Origin: Comamonadaceae bacterium
Lineage (GTDB): Bacteria > Pseudomonadota > Gammaproteobacteria > Burkholderiales > Burkholderiaceae_C
Direction: 5' to 3'
DNA length: 13,357 nucleotides
Assembly (NCBI GenBank): GCA_947457975.1
Contig: CANGYC010000036.1
Span: forward strand, 1 to 13,357
Positions within the stretch are counted from its first letter, which is position 1; each line of letters begins with the position of its first letter. The notes under the pieces were generated by a model, which worked only from the letters and a program-made list of their open reading frames with translations, had not been told where the DNA came from and ran no database searches. Position numbers and translations under genes: made by a program. Of this stretch, positions 1 to 8,393 are shown in pieces.

Positions 1-539
1 ACCAGGGCCGCGTCTTCAGCCCAGCGCTCGGACAGGAGGTCGCGCACGCCGTCCAGCACGGCCTGCACGGTGGTGAAGTCGTCGCCGGCCTCGGTTTTGT
101 CTTTCAGCACATAGGCCTGCGCTTCATCAGCGGGCACGCGCTGCGGCTCGGCAAAGAGCAGGTCGGCCAAGGGCTCAAGGCCGGCCTCACGGGCAATCTG
201 CCCCTTGGTGCGGCGCTTGGGCTTGTAGGGCATGTAGAGGTCTTCCAGGTCCTGCTTGGTGGCGGCGGCCTCAATGGCCGCGCGCAGCTCGGGCGTGAGC
301 TTGCCCTGCTCCTCGATGCTCTTGAGCACCGTGGCCCGGCGGTCTTCAAGCTCGCGCAGGTAGCTCAGCCGGTATTCCAGTTCACGCAGCTGAATGTCGT
401 CCAGGCCCCCGGTGACCTCCTTGCGATAACGGGCGATGAAAGGCACGGTGGCGCCGCCATCAAGCAGCTCGACGGCTGCCTGCACCTGGCGTTCCTGGAC
501 TTTGATCTCGGCCGCGATCTGGCGGATGATTTTCTGCAT
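1..539 (-). CDS. tex: Tex transcription accessory protein, N-terminal part (runs off the left edge)
   Basis: Only the first 179 codons are inside the window; the family is usually about 770-790 residues, so the YqgF-like nuclease-fold, helix-hairpin-helix and S1 RNA-binding domains lie outside. Visible Tex N-terminal hallmarks are [10 protein letters not shown] (residues 32-41), [14 protein letters not shown] shortly after, and [15 protein letters not shown] (98-112). Tex/YhgF is a conserved cytoplasmic nucleic-acid-binding protein linked to transcription, first described as affecting toxin expression in Bordetella. The start at 539 gives the usual MQKII opening, and the codons immediately upstream offer no other start. 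No Shine-Dalgarno sequence is evident before it. It lies 42 bp after the stop of the SDR gene, behind a candidate terminator, so it is probably not a functional member of that operon. Confidence 0.93.
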   Translation of the reverse strand, partial: MQKIIRQIAAEIKVQERQVQAAVELLDGGATVPFIARYRKEVTGGLDDIQLRELEYRLSYLRELEDRRATVLKSIEEQGKLTPELRAAIEAAATKQDLEDLYMPYKPKRRTKGQIAREAGLEPLADLLFAEPQRVPADEAQAYVLKDKTEAGDDFTTVQAVLDGVRDLLSERWAEDAAL

Positions 540-562
540 GAATGAGGGAATGAAAGGAAGGC

Positions 563-593
563 AAAAAAAGGGGGCGCAGCGTCAGCTGCCGCC
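563..593 (-). terminator. Candidate Rho-independent terminator closing the eight-gene operon
   Basis: Read on the minus strand, GGC(G)GCAGC pairs with GCTGCGCC across a TGAC loop. This gives an eight-base-pair GC-rich stem with one bulged G, then CCC and seven T residues (569-563). The TGA stop of the SDR gene lies inside the loop, so terminator and end of gene overlap. Intrinsic terminators normally have fewer bases between stem and T-run than the three seen here, so efficiency is uncertain. The tex start is only 24 bp past the T-run. Confidence 0.55.
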
Positions 594-1478
594 GAGCTGG
601 CGGCCCAGCATTTCGCGCACCTGGGGCCGATCGGCCAGCGGGTCGGTGGGCTGGCGCGCCTCAAGCACGTCTTCCATGCGCGTGCGCACCGAGGCCAGGG
701 CCTGCGGGTGGCTGTAAATGTAGAACTCGCCGCGGGCCACGGCCTTGAAGGTGTGCTCGGCCAGCTGGGCCGCGCTCACCTTGCCGGACTGCACGGCCTT
801 GTCCAGCATCTGCTGGCCCAGGCGCTGGCTCAGGGTAGCTTGTGCCGGGTCGGCGCCGGGCCGTTGGCCCTGGGCAATGCCCGTGGGCACGAAAAAGGGG
901 CACAGCAGCGAGGCCCCTATTTGCGTGGTCACCAGGCCCAGGTCATGGTGCAGGGTCTCGGTGAGCGAGACCACGGCATGCTTGCTGGCGTTGTACACGC
1001 CCATGTTGGGCGGGTTGACCAGGCCCGCCATACTGGCGGTGTTGACAATGTGGCCGCGCCAGGCAGCATCAGCGCGGGCGGCGGCCAGCATGCGCGGCAC
1101 AAAACAGCGCACCCCGTGGGCCACGCCCATGAGGTTGGCGCCCAGCACCCACTGCCACTCCTCGGCCGTGGCCTCCCAGAGCAGGCCGCTGGTGCCCACA
1201 CCTGCGTTGTTGAACACCAGATGCGGCGCCCCCCAGGCCTGCGCCACCGACTCGGCCAGGCCCTCCATGGCGGCGCCGTCAGCCACGTTCAGCGTGAAGT
1301 CCAAGACCTGCGCACCAGCCTGCCGCAGCTCCTGCGCCGCGCGGGCCAAGGCCTGGCCCTGCACATCCACCAGCACCAGGCGCATGCCGCGACGGGCCGC
1401 CGCACGCGCCAGTTCCAGGCCCAGGCCCGAGCCTGCACCCGTGACCACGGCCGTGCCGCCCTCAAAGCGCAGCTGCAT
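582..1478 (-). CDS. SDR family NAD(P)-dependent oxidoreductase (298 aa)
   Basis: This is a short-chain dehydrogenase/reductase with a Rossmann fold. The cofactor motif TGAGSGLG is at residues 13-20, NNAG at 90-93, and the catalytic tetrad is Asn115 (ANLMG), Ser149 (NTASM), Tyr162 and Lys166 (YNASK). Asp38 after the second strand (VLVDVQ) favours NAD(H) over NADP(H). At 298 residues it is longer than the classical 250; the extra C-terminal part (about 235-298) contains EFYIYSHPQA and a charged tail. It is the last gene of the operon, 4 bp after the GST stop (TGA-GCGC-ATG), so translational coupling is likely. A role oxidising or reducing a hydroxy/keto intermediate fits the beta-oxidation context, but the substrate is unknown. 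Confidence 0.93.
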   Translation of the reverse strand: MQLRFEGGTAVVTGAGSGLGLELARAAARRGMRLVLVDVQGQALARAAQELRQAGAQVLDFTLNVADGAAMEGLAESVAQAWGAPHLVFNNAGVGTSGLLWEATAEEWQWVLGANLMGVAHGVRCFVPRMLAAARADAAWRGHIVNTASMAGLVNPPNMGVYNASKHAVVSLTETLHHDLGLVTTQIGASLLCPFFVPTGIAQGQRPGADPAQATLSQRLGQQMLDKAVQSGKVSAAQLAEHTFKAVARGEFYIYSHPQALASVRTRMEDVLEARQPTDPLADRPQVREMLGRQLGGS

Positions 1479-1482
1479 GCGC

Positions 1483-2418
1483 TCAGGCCTTCAAAGCCTT
1501 GAGCGCGTAGCCAATGCGCGGGAAATGCACATGCACGAGGCCTGCGCGCGGGTCGGTGCGGCGCAGCACATAGTGCGTGCGGCTGGCCACCAACAGCTCG
1601 CCCTCGGTCGGCTCCTGGCCAAAGCTCTCGGCCTGGATGCTCACCGCAGAGCCCAGGGCAATGCCGTGCTCGTCCTGGAAATACTCGCCCTCTATCGGAA
1701 GCGGGGTGCAGCGGCGCGCGACCTCGATCGCCTCTTCAGCGCTGAAGGGCTCGGCGCGGCCGTGGCCGATCTCGGCCATGCGGTCCATCCAGTCGAGCAC
1801 GGCCGGGGTCAGGCGAAGGATGTCAGCAAGGGCCGGGGTCTGCACCCGGGTGAACCACAGCGGGGCGTAGGCTGCGAAGTCGGCGATGCTGGGCGCCTCG
1901 CCCAGCAGGAAGTCTCGGCCGTCGAGCATGTCTGAGAGGCGCCGCAAGTAAGACTTGTAGGCCCCTGCGGCATCCAGCGGCCGGGGCCTGGGCAGGTTCT
2001 GGGCCATGGCCTTGCGGTCTTCACCAAAGGCCCGGGCCTGCGATGGGTCGATGTTGGCGAACATCTGCGCCAGGCCCGCCGGCTGGGTGCTGTAGGGCAG
2101 CGCAGCCCAGAACAGGGTGTTGTCGGCCCACTGCGCCAGGGTGCGCGCCAGCCCTTTGCAGGGCTCGGGGTAAAGCGGCGGCAGGGGCTGGCGATGTTCC
2201 AGCACGTCGGCCATGAGTGCGGTGTCGCAGTAAATGTCGGCCCCGATCTGCAGCACCGGGGTCTTGCGAAAGCCGCCGGTGAGTGCCGTCAGATCGGGCT
2301 TGGGCATCACCATGGGAATATGCACCGACTTCCAGGCCAGCTTCTTGTGGCCGATCATGAGGCGGACCTTCTCGGCAAAAGGCGAGGCGGGATAGTGGTG
2401 CAGGATGAGATCGTGCAT
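1483..2418 (-). CDS. Glutathione S-transferase family protein with C-terminal extension (311 aa)
   Basis: The N-terminal thioredoxin-like domain (about 1-78) begins with LHHYPASPFAEKVRL. It has Ser12 near the usual catalytic position, the cis-proline Pro54 in KTPVLQ, and Asp65-Thr66 in place of the usual Glu/Asp-Ser pair that holds the glutathione gamma-glutamyl group. The helical C-terminal domain carries FLLGEAPSIADFAAYAPL (170-187), with the N-capping box Ser177-x-x-Asp180. A further 80 or so residues (about 230-311) extend past the normal 200-220 residue GST; they look beta-rich and unfamiliar. GSTs conjugate or reduce electrophiles. In this operon it could act on an enone, epoxide or halogenated intermediate, but that is inference. 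It starts 9 bp after the preceding stop, so the two are probably coupled. Confidence 0.9.
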   Translation of the reverse strand: MHDLILHHYPASPFAEKVRLMIGHKKLAWKSVHIPMVMPKPDLTALTGGFRKTPVLQIGADIYCDTALMADVLEHRQPLPPLYPEPCKGLARTLAQWADNTLFWAALPYSTQPAGLAQMFANIDPSQARAFGEDRKAMAQNLPRPRPLDAAGAYKSYLRRLSDMLDGRDFLLGEAPSIADFAAYAPLWFTRVQTPALADILRLTPAVLDWMDRMAEIGHGRAEPFSAEEAIEVARRCTPLPIEGEYFQDEHGIALGSAVSIQAESFGQEPTEGELLVASRTHYVLRRTDPRAGLVHVHFPRIGYALKALKA

Positions 2419-2427
2419 GGCAGGCTT

Positions 2428-3444
2428 TCAGACCAATCGAACCAGTTGCTTGCCGAAGTTTCGGCCCTTGAGCAGGCCCAGAAAGGACTCGGGCGCCGCT
2501 GCCAGGCCCTCGGCCACGGTTTCGCGGGGGCTGAAGCGGCCGCTACCCACCAGAGCGCCGAGCTCTTTGAGTGCGGGCGGCCAGTCTTCCATGTGCTCGC
2601 TGACGATGAAGCCCTGCACCTTCAGGCGCTGCACCAGAATGAGCGCGGGATAGGCCATGGGCATGGGCCGGCCGTCGTAGCCGGCGATCATGCCGCACAC
2701 GGCGATGCGGCCAAAGGCATTCATGCGCAGCATCACAGCATCGAGCACCATGCCGCCCACATTCTCAAAATGCCCGTCAATGCCTTCTGGGCAGGCCGTC
2801 TTGAGCGCCTGTGAGAGCGACAGCGCATCCGCGTGCGCGCGGTAGTCTATGCAGTCGTCAAAGCCCAGCTCATCCTTGACGTAGGCGCACTTGGCCGCGC
2901 CGCCGGCGATGCCCACCACCCGGCAGCCGCGCTCGCGCGCCAGCACTCCAACCGCGCTGCCCACGGCCCCTGAGGCGGCGCTCACCACCACGGTCTGGCC
3001 GGCACGCGGCTCGATGATGCGCAGGAGGCCGTGCCAGGCCGTCACGCCCGGCATGCCCACGGCGCCCAGGTAGTGCGACAGCGGTACGCGCGTGGCGTCG
3101 ACCTTGTGCAAGCCGCCTGCTGGTGCGCCGTCGACCACGCTGTAAAGCTGCCAGCCGCCCATGCCCACCACGAAGTCGCCCACGGCAAAACGCGGCGAGC
3201 GGCTCTCCACCACCTGCCCGACGGTGCCGCCGATCATCACCTCGCCGAGCGGCTGCGGCGCGGTGTAGCTCTTGCCCTCGTTCATGCGGCCGCGCATGTA
3301 GGGGTCCAGGCTCAGGTAGTGGTGCTGCACCAGCACCTGGCCCTCTTGCAGGGGCGGGGTCTGGCTGGTGACGAGGCTGAAGTTGTCGACCGAGGCTTGG
3401 CCCTGCGGCCGGCTGGCAAGCAGGAACTGCTGGTTCTGGGGCAT
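2428..3444 (-). CDS. NADP-dependent oxidoreductase, zinc-free MDR family (CurA / prostaglandin reductase type, 338 aa)
   Basis: This is a medium-chain reductase of the group that includes curcumin reductase CurA and leukotriene B4 12-hydroxydehydrogenase, which reduce the C=C bond of alpha,beta-unsaturated ketones with NADPH. The family signature LSLDPYMRGRM is at residues 44-54, the dinucleotide motif AASGAVGSAVG at 156-166, and the typical end LLKGRNFGKQLVRL at 325-338. The catalytic and structural zinc ligands of alcohol dehydrogenases are absent. The start at 3444 is chosen over an open-frame extension to 3642 because family members begin just before the LASRPQG segment, because a GGAG site lies 5 bases upstream, and because the extension would overlap the thioesterase gene. 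It sits 19 bp after the thioesterase stop. The enone specificity is family knowledge; the actual substrate is not known. Confidence 0.93.
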   Translation of the reverse strand: MPQNQQFLLASRPQGQASVDNFSLVTSQTPPLQEGQVLVQHHYLSLDPYMRGRMNEGKSYTAPQPLGEVMIGGTVGQVVESRSPRFAVGDFVVGMGGWQLYSVVDGAPAGGLHKVDATRVPLSHYLGAVGMPGVTAWHGLLRIIEPRAGQTVVVSAASGAVGSAVGVLARERGCRVVGIAGGAAKCAYVKDELGFDDCIDYRAHADALSLSQALKTACPEGIDGHFENVGGMVLDAVMLRMNAFGRIAVCGMIAGYDGRPMPMAYPALILVQRLKVQGFIVSEHMEDWPPALKELGALVGSGRFSPRETVAEGLAAAPESFLGLLKGRNFGKQLVRLV

Positions 3445-3449
3445 GGTGA

Positions 3450-3453
3450 CTCC
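3450..3453 (-). promoter_or_regulatory. Shine-Dalgarno site of the CurA-like gene
   Basis: GGAG on the minus strand lies five bases before the ATG at 3444. It supports this start rather than the long in-frame extension that overlaps the thioesterase gene. Confidence 0.7.
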
Positions 3454-3463
3454 GGGGCTGGGT

Positions 3464-3892
3464 TCAAGCAGCCGGCGCGCCAGTGGCAGGCGCGGGCCGG
3501 GCCATGAACTTGAAAGTGCCGGTGGCGTGGGCGCAGAGCTGGCCCTGGGCATCAAAGATACTGGCCTCGGTGAAGGCCATCTTGGTGGTGCGGTGCAGCA
3601 GGCGGCCCCGGCCTGTGAGTGGGCTGCCATCGCCGGGCGCACCGCGCATGAAGGAGGTCTTCATCTCGATGGTGACCATGCCCATGTCGGGCTGCACGCT
3701 GCGGGCAGCCGAGGCCATGGTCACGTCGAGCAGGGTCATGACGGCGCCGCCGTGGGTGACACCGAAAGAATTGCGGTGCTCTGGCCGGGGCGTGTAAACC
3801 AGGGTGGCCTCGCCTCCCTCAAAGTGGGTGATGGCAAAGCCGAGTTCTTCAACGAAGGGGATGTGGGCGCCAAAGCTCATGGGGTGCGTCAT
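3464..3892 (-). CDS. PaaI family hotdog-fold thioesterase (142 aa)
   Basis: This is a single-domain hotdog protein of the usual 130-150 residue size. The active-site region is NSFGVTHGGAVMTLLD, with Asn41, His47-Gly48-Gly49 at the start of the central helix, and Asp56 as the likely catalytic acid. A second conserved strand, MVTIEMKTSFMRGA, spans about 72-85. Such enzymes hydrolyse acyl-CoA or aromatic-acyl-CoA thioesters and often rescue CoA from stalled intermediates. Here it lies 10 bp after the SDR stop and 19 bp before the CurA-like gene, so it is co-transcribed with the beta-oxidation genes. The ATG at 3880 (residue 5) is an alternative start; neither has a good ribosome site. Confidence 0.92.
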   Translation of the reverse strand: MTHPMSFGAHIPFVEELGFAITHFEGGEATLVYTPRPEHRNSFGVTHGGAVMTLLDVTMASAARSVQPDMGMVTIEMKTSFMRGAPGDGSPLTGRGRLLHRTTKMAFTEASIFDAQGQLCAHATGTFKFMARPAPATGAPAA

Positions 3893-3902
3893 TCTTGAAG
3901 GC

Positions 3903-4694
3903 TCATCCGCCGGTCACGACCGACACGCCGCCGTCCACCGCCAGCCACTGGCCGGTGATGTGCTTGCCGGCGTCAGAGGCGTAGAGCACGCACAGGCCCT
4001 TGAGGTCTTCATCGTCACCCAAGCGCTTGAGCGGTGCGTGCGAAGCCAGTGTTTCCTCGCCCAGGTTCTTCAAGGTGCCAGCCGTCATCTTGCTGGGGAA
4101 AAAGCCCGGGCAGATGGCGTTGACCGTGATGCCGTAGTGGCCCCACTCGCAGGCCAGGGCGCGCGTGAAATTGACGACCGCGCCCTTGGAGGTGTTGTAA
4201 GCCAGGGTCTTCATCTCGGGCGGGTTGCCGCCCAGGCCAGCGATGGAGGCCAGGTTGATGATGCGGCCCTGGCGGCGCGGGATCATGCTCAGGCGGCCGA
4301 CCTGCTGGCTGAGCAGGAAGTAGCCGCGGATGTTGAGGTTCATCACCTTGTCCCAGGCCTCCAGCGGATGGTCTTCGGCGGGTGCGCCCCAGGCCGCACC
4401 GGCGTTGTTGACCAGGATGTCAATGTGGCCCAGGCGCTCCAGGCTGGCTTGGACCAAGCGTTCGATGTCCTCGGGATTGGCGCAATCGGCGGCGATGCAG
4501 TCCACCACCACGCCGCGCTCGCGCAGGTGGGCGGCGGCCTCTTCCAGGTCGGCGGCCTTGCGCGAGCTGATCACCAGGCGGGCGCCTGCCTCGCCCAGGG
4601 CCTCGGCCATCTGCAGGCCCAGGCCGCGGGAGCCACCGGTAACCAAGGCGGTGCGCCCGGTCAGGTCAAAAAGTTGTTGGATGCGTCGGCTCAT
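3903..4694 (-). CDS. SDR family oxidoreductase, 3-oxoacyl reductase-like (263 aa)
   Basis: This is a classical SDR of standard length. TGGSRGLG is at residues 19-26, NNAG at 96-99, and the catalytic tetrad is Asn121, Ser150 (NLASI), Tyr166 and Lys170 (YNTSK). PGFFP follows at 196-200, and the C-terminal HITGQWLAVDGG is typical of FabG-like and gluconate-5-dehydrogenase-like SDRs. Arg23 in the glycine motif and SSR (43-45) after the second strand suggest NADP(H). It differs clearly in sequence from the other SDR of this operon and from its probable NAD preference, so the two are not a recent duplication. It lies 31 bp after the small membrane protein gene. Its substrate is likely a 3-hydroxy/3-oxo acyl or alicyclic compound, by context only. 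Confidence 0.93.
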   Translation of the reverse strand: MSRRIQQLFDLTGRTALVTGGSRGLGLQMAEALGEAGARLVISSRKAADLEEAAAHLRERGVVVDCIAADCANPEDIERLVQASLERLGHIDILVNNAGAAWGAPAEDHPLEAWDKVMNLNIRGYFLLSQQVGRLSMIPRRQGRIINLASIAGLGGNPPEMKTLAYNTSKGAVVNFTRALACEWGHYGITVNAICPGFFPSKMTAGTLKNLGEETLASHAPLKRLGDDEDLKGLCVLYASDAGKHITGQWLAVDGGVSVVTGG

Positions 4695-4725
4695 GGTCTG
4701 GCGTTTTTCTGGGGAAAGGAAATTG

Positions 4726-4929
4726 TCATTCAGTGGATTTCAGGCGGGCGCGCACGAGGATCAGCACGGCCCCAATGAGTGCAATCAGCGCGCCGCCCAC
4801 GATGAACACCATGCCGGCCTCGGGCCGGTAACGCTGCAGGGACAGGCCGAAGACCAGGGCCATCAGGCCGCCGAAGATCAGCACCCAGATCAGGGTCTGG
4901 AGCCGCTTGAGTTTGGTGGGATGGGGCAT
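4726..4929 (-). CDS. Small two-helix membrane protein of unknown function (67 aa)
   Basis: I do not recognise a named family. The protein has a basic N-terminus (KLKR at residues 6-9), a hydrophobic helix at about 12-30, a short charged turn QRYRPEAG at about 32-39, a second hydrophobic helix at about 40-59 rich in Gly, Ala, Ile and Val, and a basic end (RARLK). This reads as a hairpin with both ends in the cytoplasm. It is linked to the thiolase gene by a single base (TGA-C-ATG), so its translation is almost certainly coupled to the thiolase. The tight spacing and sensible topology argue for a real gene. It might anchor operon enzymes at the membrane or serve substrate entry, but nothing in the sequence shows this. 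Confidence 0.8.
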   Translation of the reverse strand: MPHPTKLKRLQTLIWVLIFGGLMALVFGLSLQRYRPEAGMVFIVGGALIALIGAVLILVRARLKSTE

Positions 4930-4930
4930 G

Positions 4931-6109
4931 TCAGGTAATCACTTCGAAGACGCCAGCAGCGCCCATGCCGCCACCAATGCACATGGTCACGCACACCCGC
5001 TTGGCGCCGCGCCTGCGGCCTTCCAGCAGGGCATGGCCGGTCAGGCGCTGGCCGCTCACGCCGTAAGGGTGGCCCAGGGCGATGGCGCCGCCGTTCACGT
5101 TGAGCCGCTCGTTCGGAATGCCCAGTCGGTCGCGGCAGTACATGACCTGTACCGCAAAGGCTTCGTTGAGTTCCCAGAGGTCGATGTCCTGCACCGTCAG
5201 GCCCAGGCGCTTGAGCACCTTGGGCACGGCATACACCGGGCCGATGCCCATTTCGTCGGGCTCGCAGCCGGCCACCGCAAAACCCAGAAAGCGGCCCAGG
5301 GGCTTGAGGCCCTGGCGGCTGGCGAACTCTTCGCTCACCAGCACACAGGCACCCGCACCATCACTGAACTGGCTGGCGTTACCGGCTGAGACCACGCCCC
5401 CCGGCAGCGCGGGCTTGATGCCACTCAGGCCTTCGGCCGTGGTGCCTTCGCGGGTGCCCTCGTCGCGGCTGACGGTGACTTGCCGCGTGACCAGGCCCAG
5501 GGTCTTGTCGGCGATGCCCGCCGTCACGGTGATGGGGGCAATTTCCTCATCGAAGCGGCCGGACGCCTGCGCCGCACAGGCTTTTTGCTGGCTGGCCGCG
5601 CCGTACTCATCCATGGCCTCGCGGCCGATGCCGTAGCGCCGCGCCACCTGCTCGGCCGTCTCCAGCATGCTCCAGTAGATCTCGGGCTTTTTCTTGGCCA
5701 GGGCCAGGTCGCGCAGCATGTGCTGATTCAGTTCCTGCTGCACGCAGGAGATCGATTCCAGCCCGCCAGCCACATAAGCATCGCCCTCGCCGGCCATCAG
5801 GCGCTGAGCCGCCAGGGCGATGCTCTGCAGGCCCGAGGAGCAAAAGCGGTTCACCGTCATGCCGGACACACCCACGGGGCAGTCGGCCATGAGGGCCACC
5901 TGGCGCGCGATGTTGTTGCCCGTGGCGCCCTCGGGCAGGGCGCAGCCCATGACCACGTCCTCGACGTGTCCGGGCGCCACCCCGGCGCGCGCCAGGGCAT
6001 GCTGAACCGCGTGCCCGCCCAGGGTGGCGCCATGGGTCATATTGAAGGCGCCCTTCCAGCTTTTGGCCAGGGGCGTGCGGGCGGTGGAAACGATCAAGGC
6101 TCGGCTCAT
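4931..6109 (-). CDS. Acetyl-CoA C-acyltransferase (thiolase, 392 aa)
   Basis: This is a full-length thiolase that cleaves 3-oxoacyl-CoA with CoA to acetyl-CoA and a shortened acyl-CoA (or the reverse condensation). The acylated nucleophile is Cys90 in [16 protein letters not shown] is at 315-321, the second active-site histidine is His347 in GHPYGVSG, and the general-base cysteine is Cys377 in CIGGGMG. All catalytic elements are intact. It starts with ATG at 6109, with a GGAG ribosome site 7 bases upstream. It follows the hydratase/dehydrogenase gene by 30 bp, giving a fadB-fadA-like gene order. Chain-length preference, and whether it is degradative or biosynthetic, cannot be told from these motifs; the neighbours favour degradation. 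Confidence 0.96.
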   Translation of the reverse strand: MSRALIVSTARTPLAKSWKGAFNMTHGATLGGHAVQHALARAGVAPGHVEDVVMGCALPEGATGNNIARQVALMADCPVGVSGMTVNRFCSSGLQSIALAAQRLMAGEGDAYVAGGLESISCVQQELNQHMLRDLALAKKKPEIYWSMLETAEQVARRYGIGREAMDEYGAASQQKACAAQASGRFDEEIAPITVTAGIADKTLGLVTRQVTVSRDEGTREGTTAEGLSGIKPALPGGVVSAGNASQFSDGAGACVLVSEEFASRQGLKPLGRFLGFAVAGCEPDEMGIGPVYAVPKVLKRLGLTVQDIDLWELNEAFAVQVMYCRDRLGIPNERLNVNGGAIALGHPYGVSGQRLTGHALLEGRRRGAKRVCVTMCIGGGMGAAGVFEVIT

Positions 6110-6116
6110 GCAGAAA

Positions 6117-6120
6117 CTCC
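6117..6120 (-). promoter_or_regulatory. Shine-Dalgarno site of the thiolase gene
   Basis: GGAG on the minus strand lies seven bases upstream of the ATG at 6109. It is one of the few clear ribosome sites in this operon. Confidence 0.7.
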
Positions 6121-6139
6121 AGTGGGGCGGGCTTGCACG

Positions 6140-8245
<2,106 letters not shown>

Positions 8246-8255
8246 GCCTTGCGTG

Positions 8256-8261
8256 TCTCCT
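8256..8261 (-). promoter_or_regulatory. Shine-Dalgarno site of the hydratase/dehydrogenase gene
   Basis: AGGAGA on the minus strand lies ten bases before the ATG at 8245. The spacing is slightly long, but it is the best match near the gene and supports this start over the GTG at 8302. Confidence 0.55.
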
Positions 8262-8278
8262 GTGGCGGGATGCCGGAG

Positions 8279-8300
8279 GGCCCGCATGATGCGGCGGGCC
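8279..8300. repeat. Inverted repeat in the leader of the beta-oxidation operon
   Basis: GGCCCGC (8279-8285) and GCGGGCC (8294-8300) are perfect inverted arms around 8 bases. Overlapping them is a second perfect dyad, CCGCAT-G-ATGCGG (8282-8294). The element begins 34 bp upstream of the first start codon of the operon and just downstream of a possible -10 box. It could be an operator or alternative RNA hairpins; no T-run follows on the minus strand, so a terminator is unlikely. Confidence 0.4.
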
Positions 8301-8333
8301 ACTCAACGAGCACACCCGTGCCGTGCGCGGGCC

Positions 8334-8339
8334 ATTGTA
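8334..8339 (-). promoter_or_regulatory. Possible -10 box for the beta-oxidation operon
   Basis: TACAAT on the minus strand matches five of six positions of TATAAT and lies about 90 bp before the start at 8245. No convincing -35 hexamer is found 16-18 bp upstream, so this is only a candidate; it might need an activator or another sigma factor. Confidence 0.25.
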
Positions 8340-8393
8340 GGTGGGGCGAACTGACGAGCCTGCGGGGCAGGCGGCCTTGTCCGGGCCGACAGC

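Noticed and set aside
745..1935. 396-codon open frame on the plus strand, and similar long plus-strand frames at 708-1502, 3804-4778, 5480-6499, 6767-7708, 8451-9329, 9991-10860 and 10656-11906
   Set aside because: They lie antisense to well-supported genes, cross gene boundaries, show no recognisable domain and are rich in Ala/Arg/Gly/His. They are expected by-products of high-GC coding DNA.
3445..3642. 66-residue N-terminal extension of the CurA-like reductase
   Set aside because: It would overlap the thioesterase gene in another frame, has no family similarity, and a good ribosome site precedes the internal ATG at 3444.
582..4694. The two SDR genes as a tandem duplication
   Set aside because: They differ in length, cofactor-motif residues and C-terminal region, and resemble different SDR subgroups.
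8358..8372. Perfect GCCTGC-GGG-GCAGGC hairpin as a terminator after CNB paralog A
   Set aside because: The stem is short and no T-run follows on the minus strand; such stems occur often by chance at this GC content.
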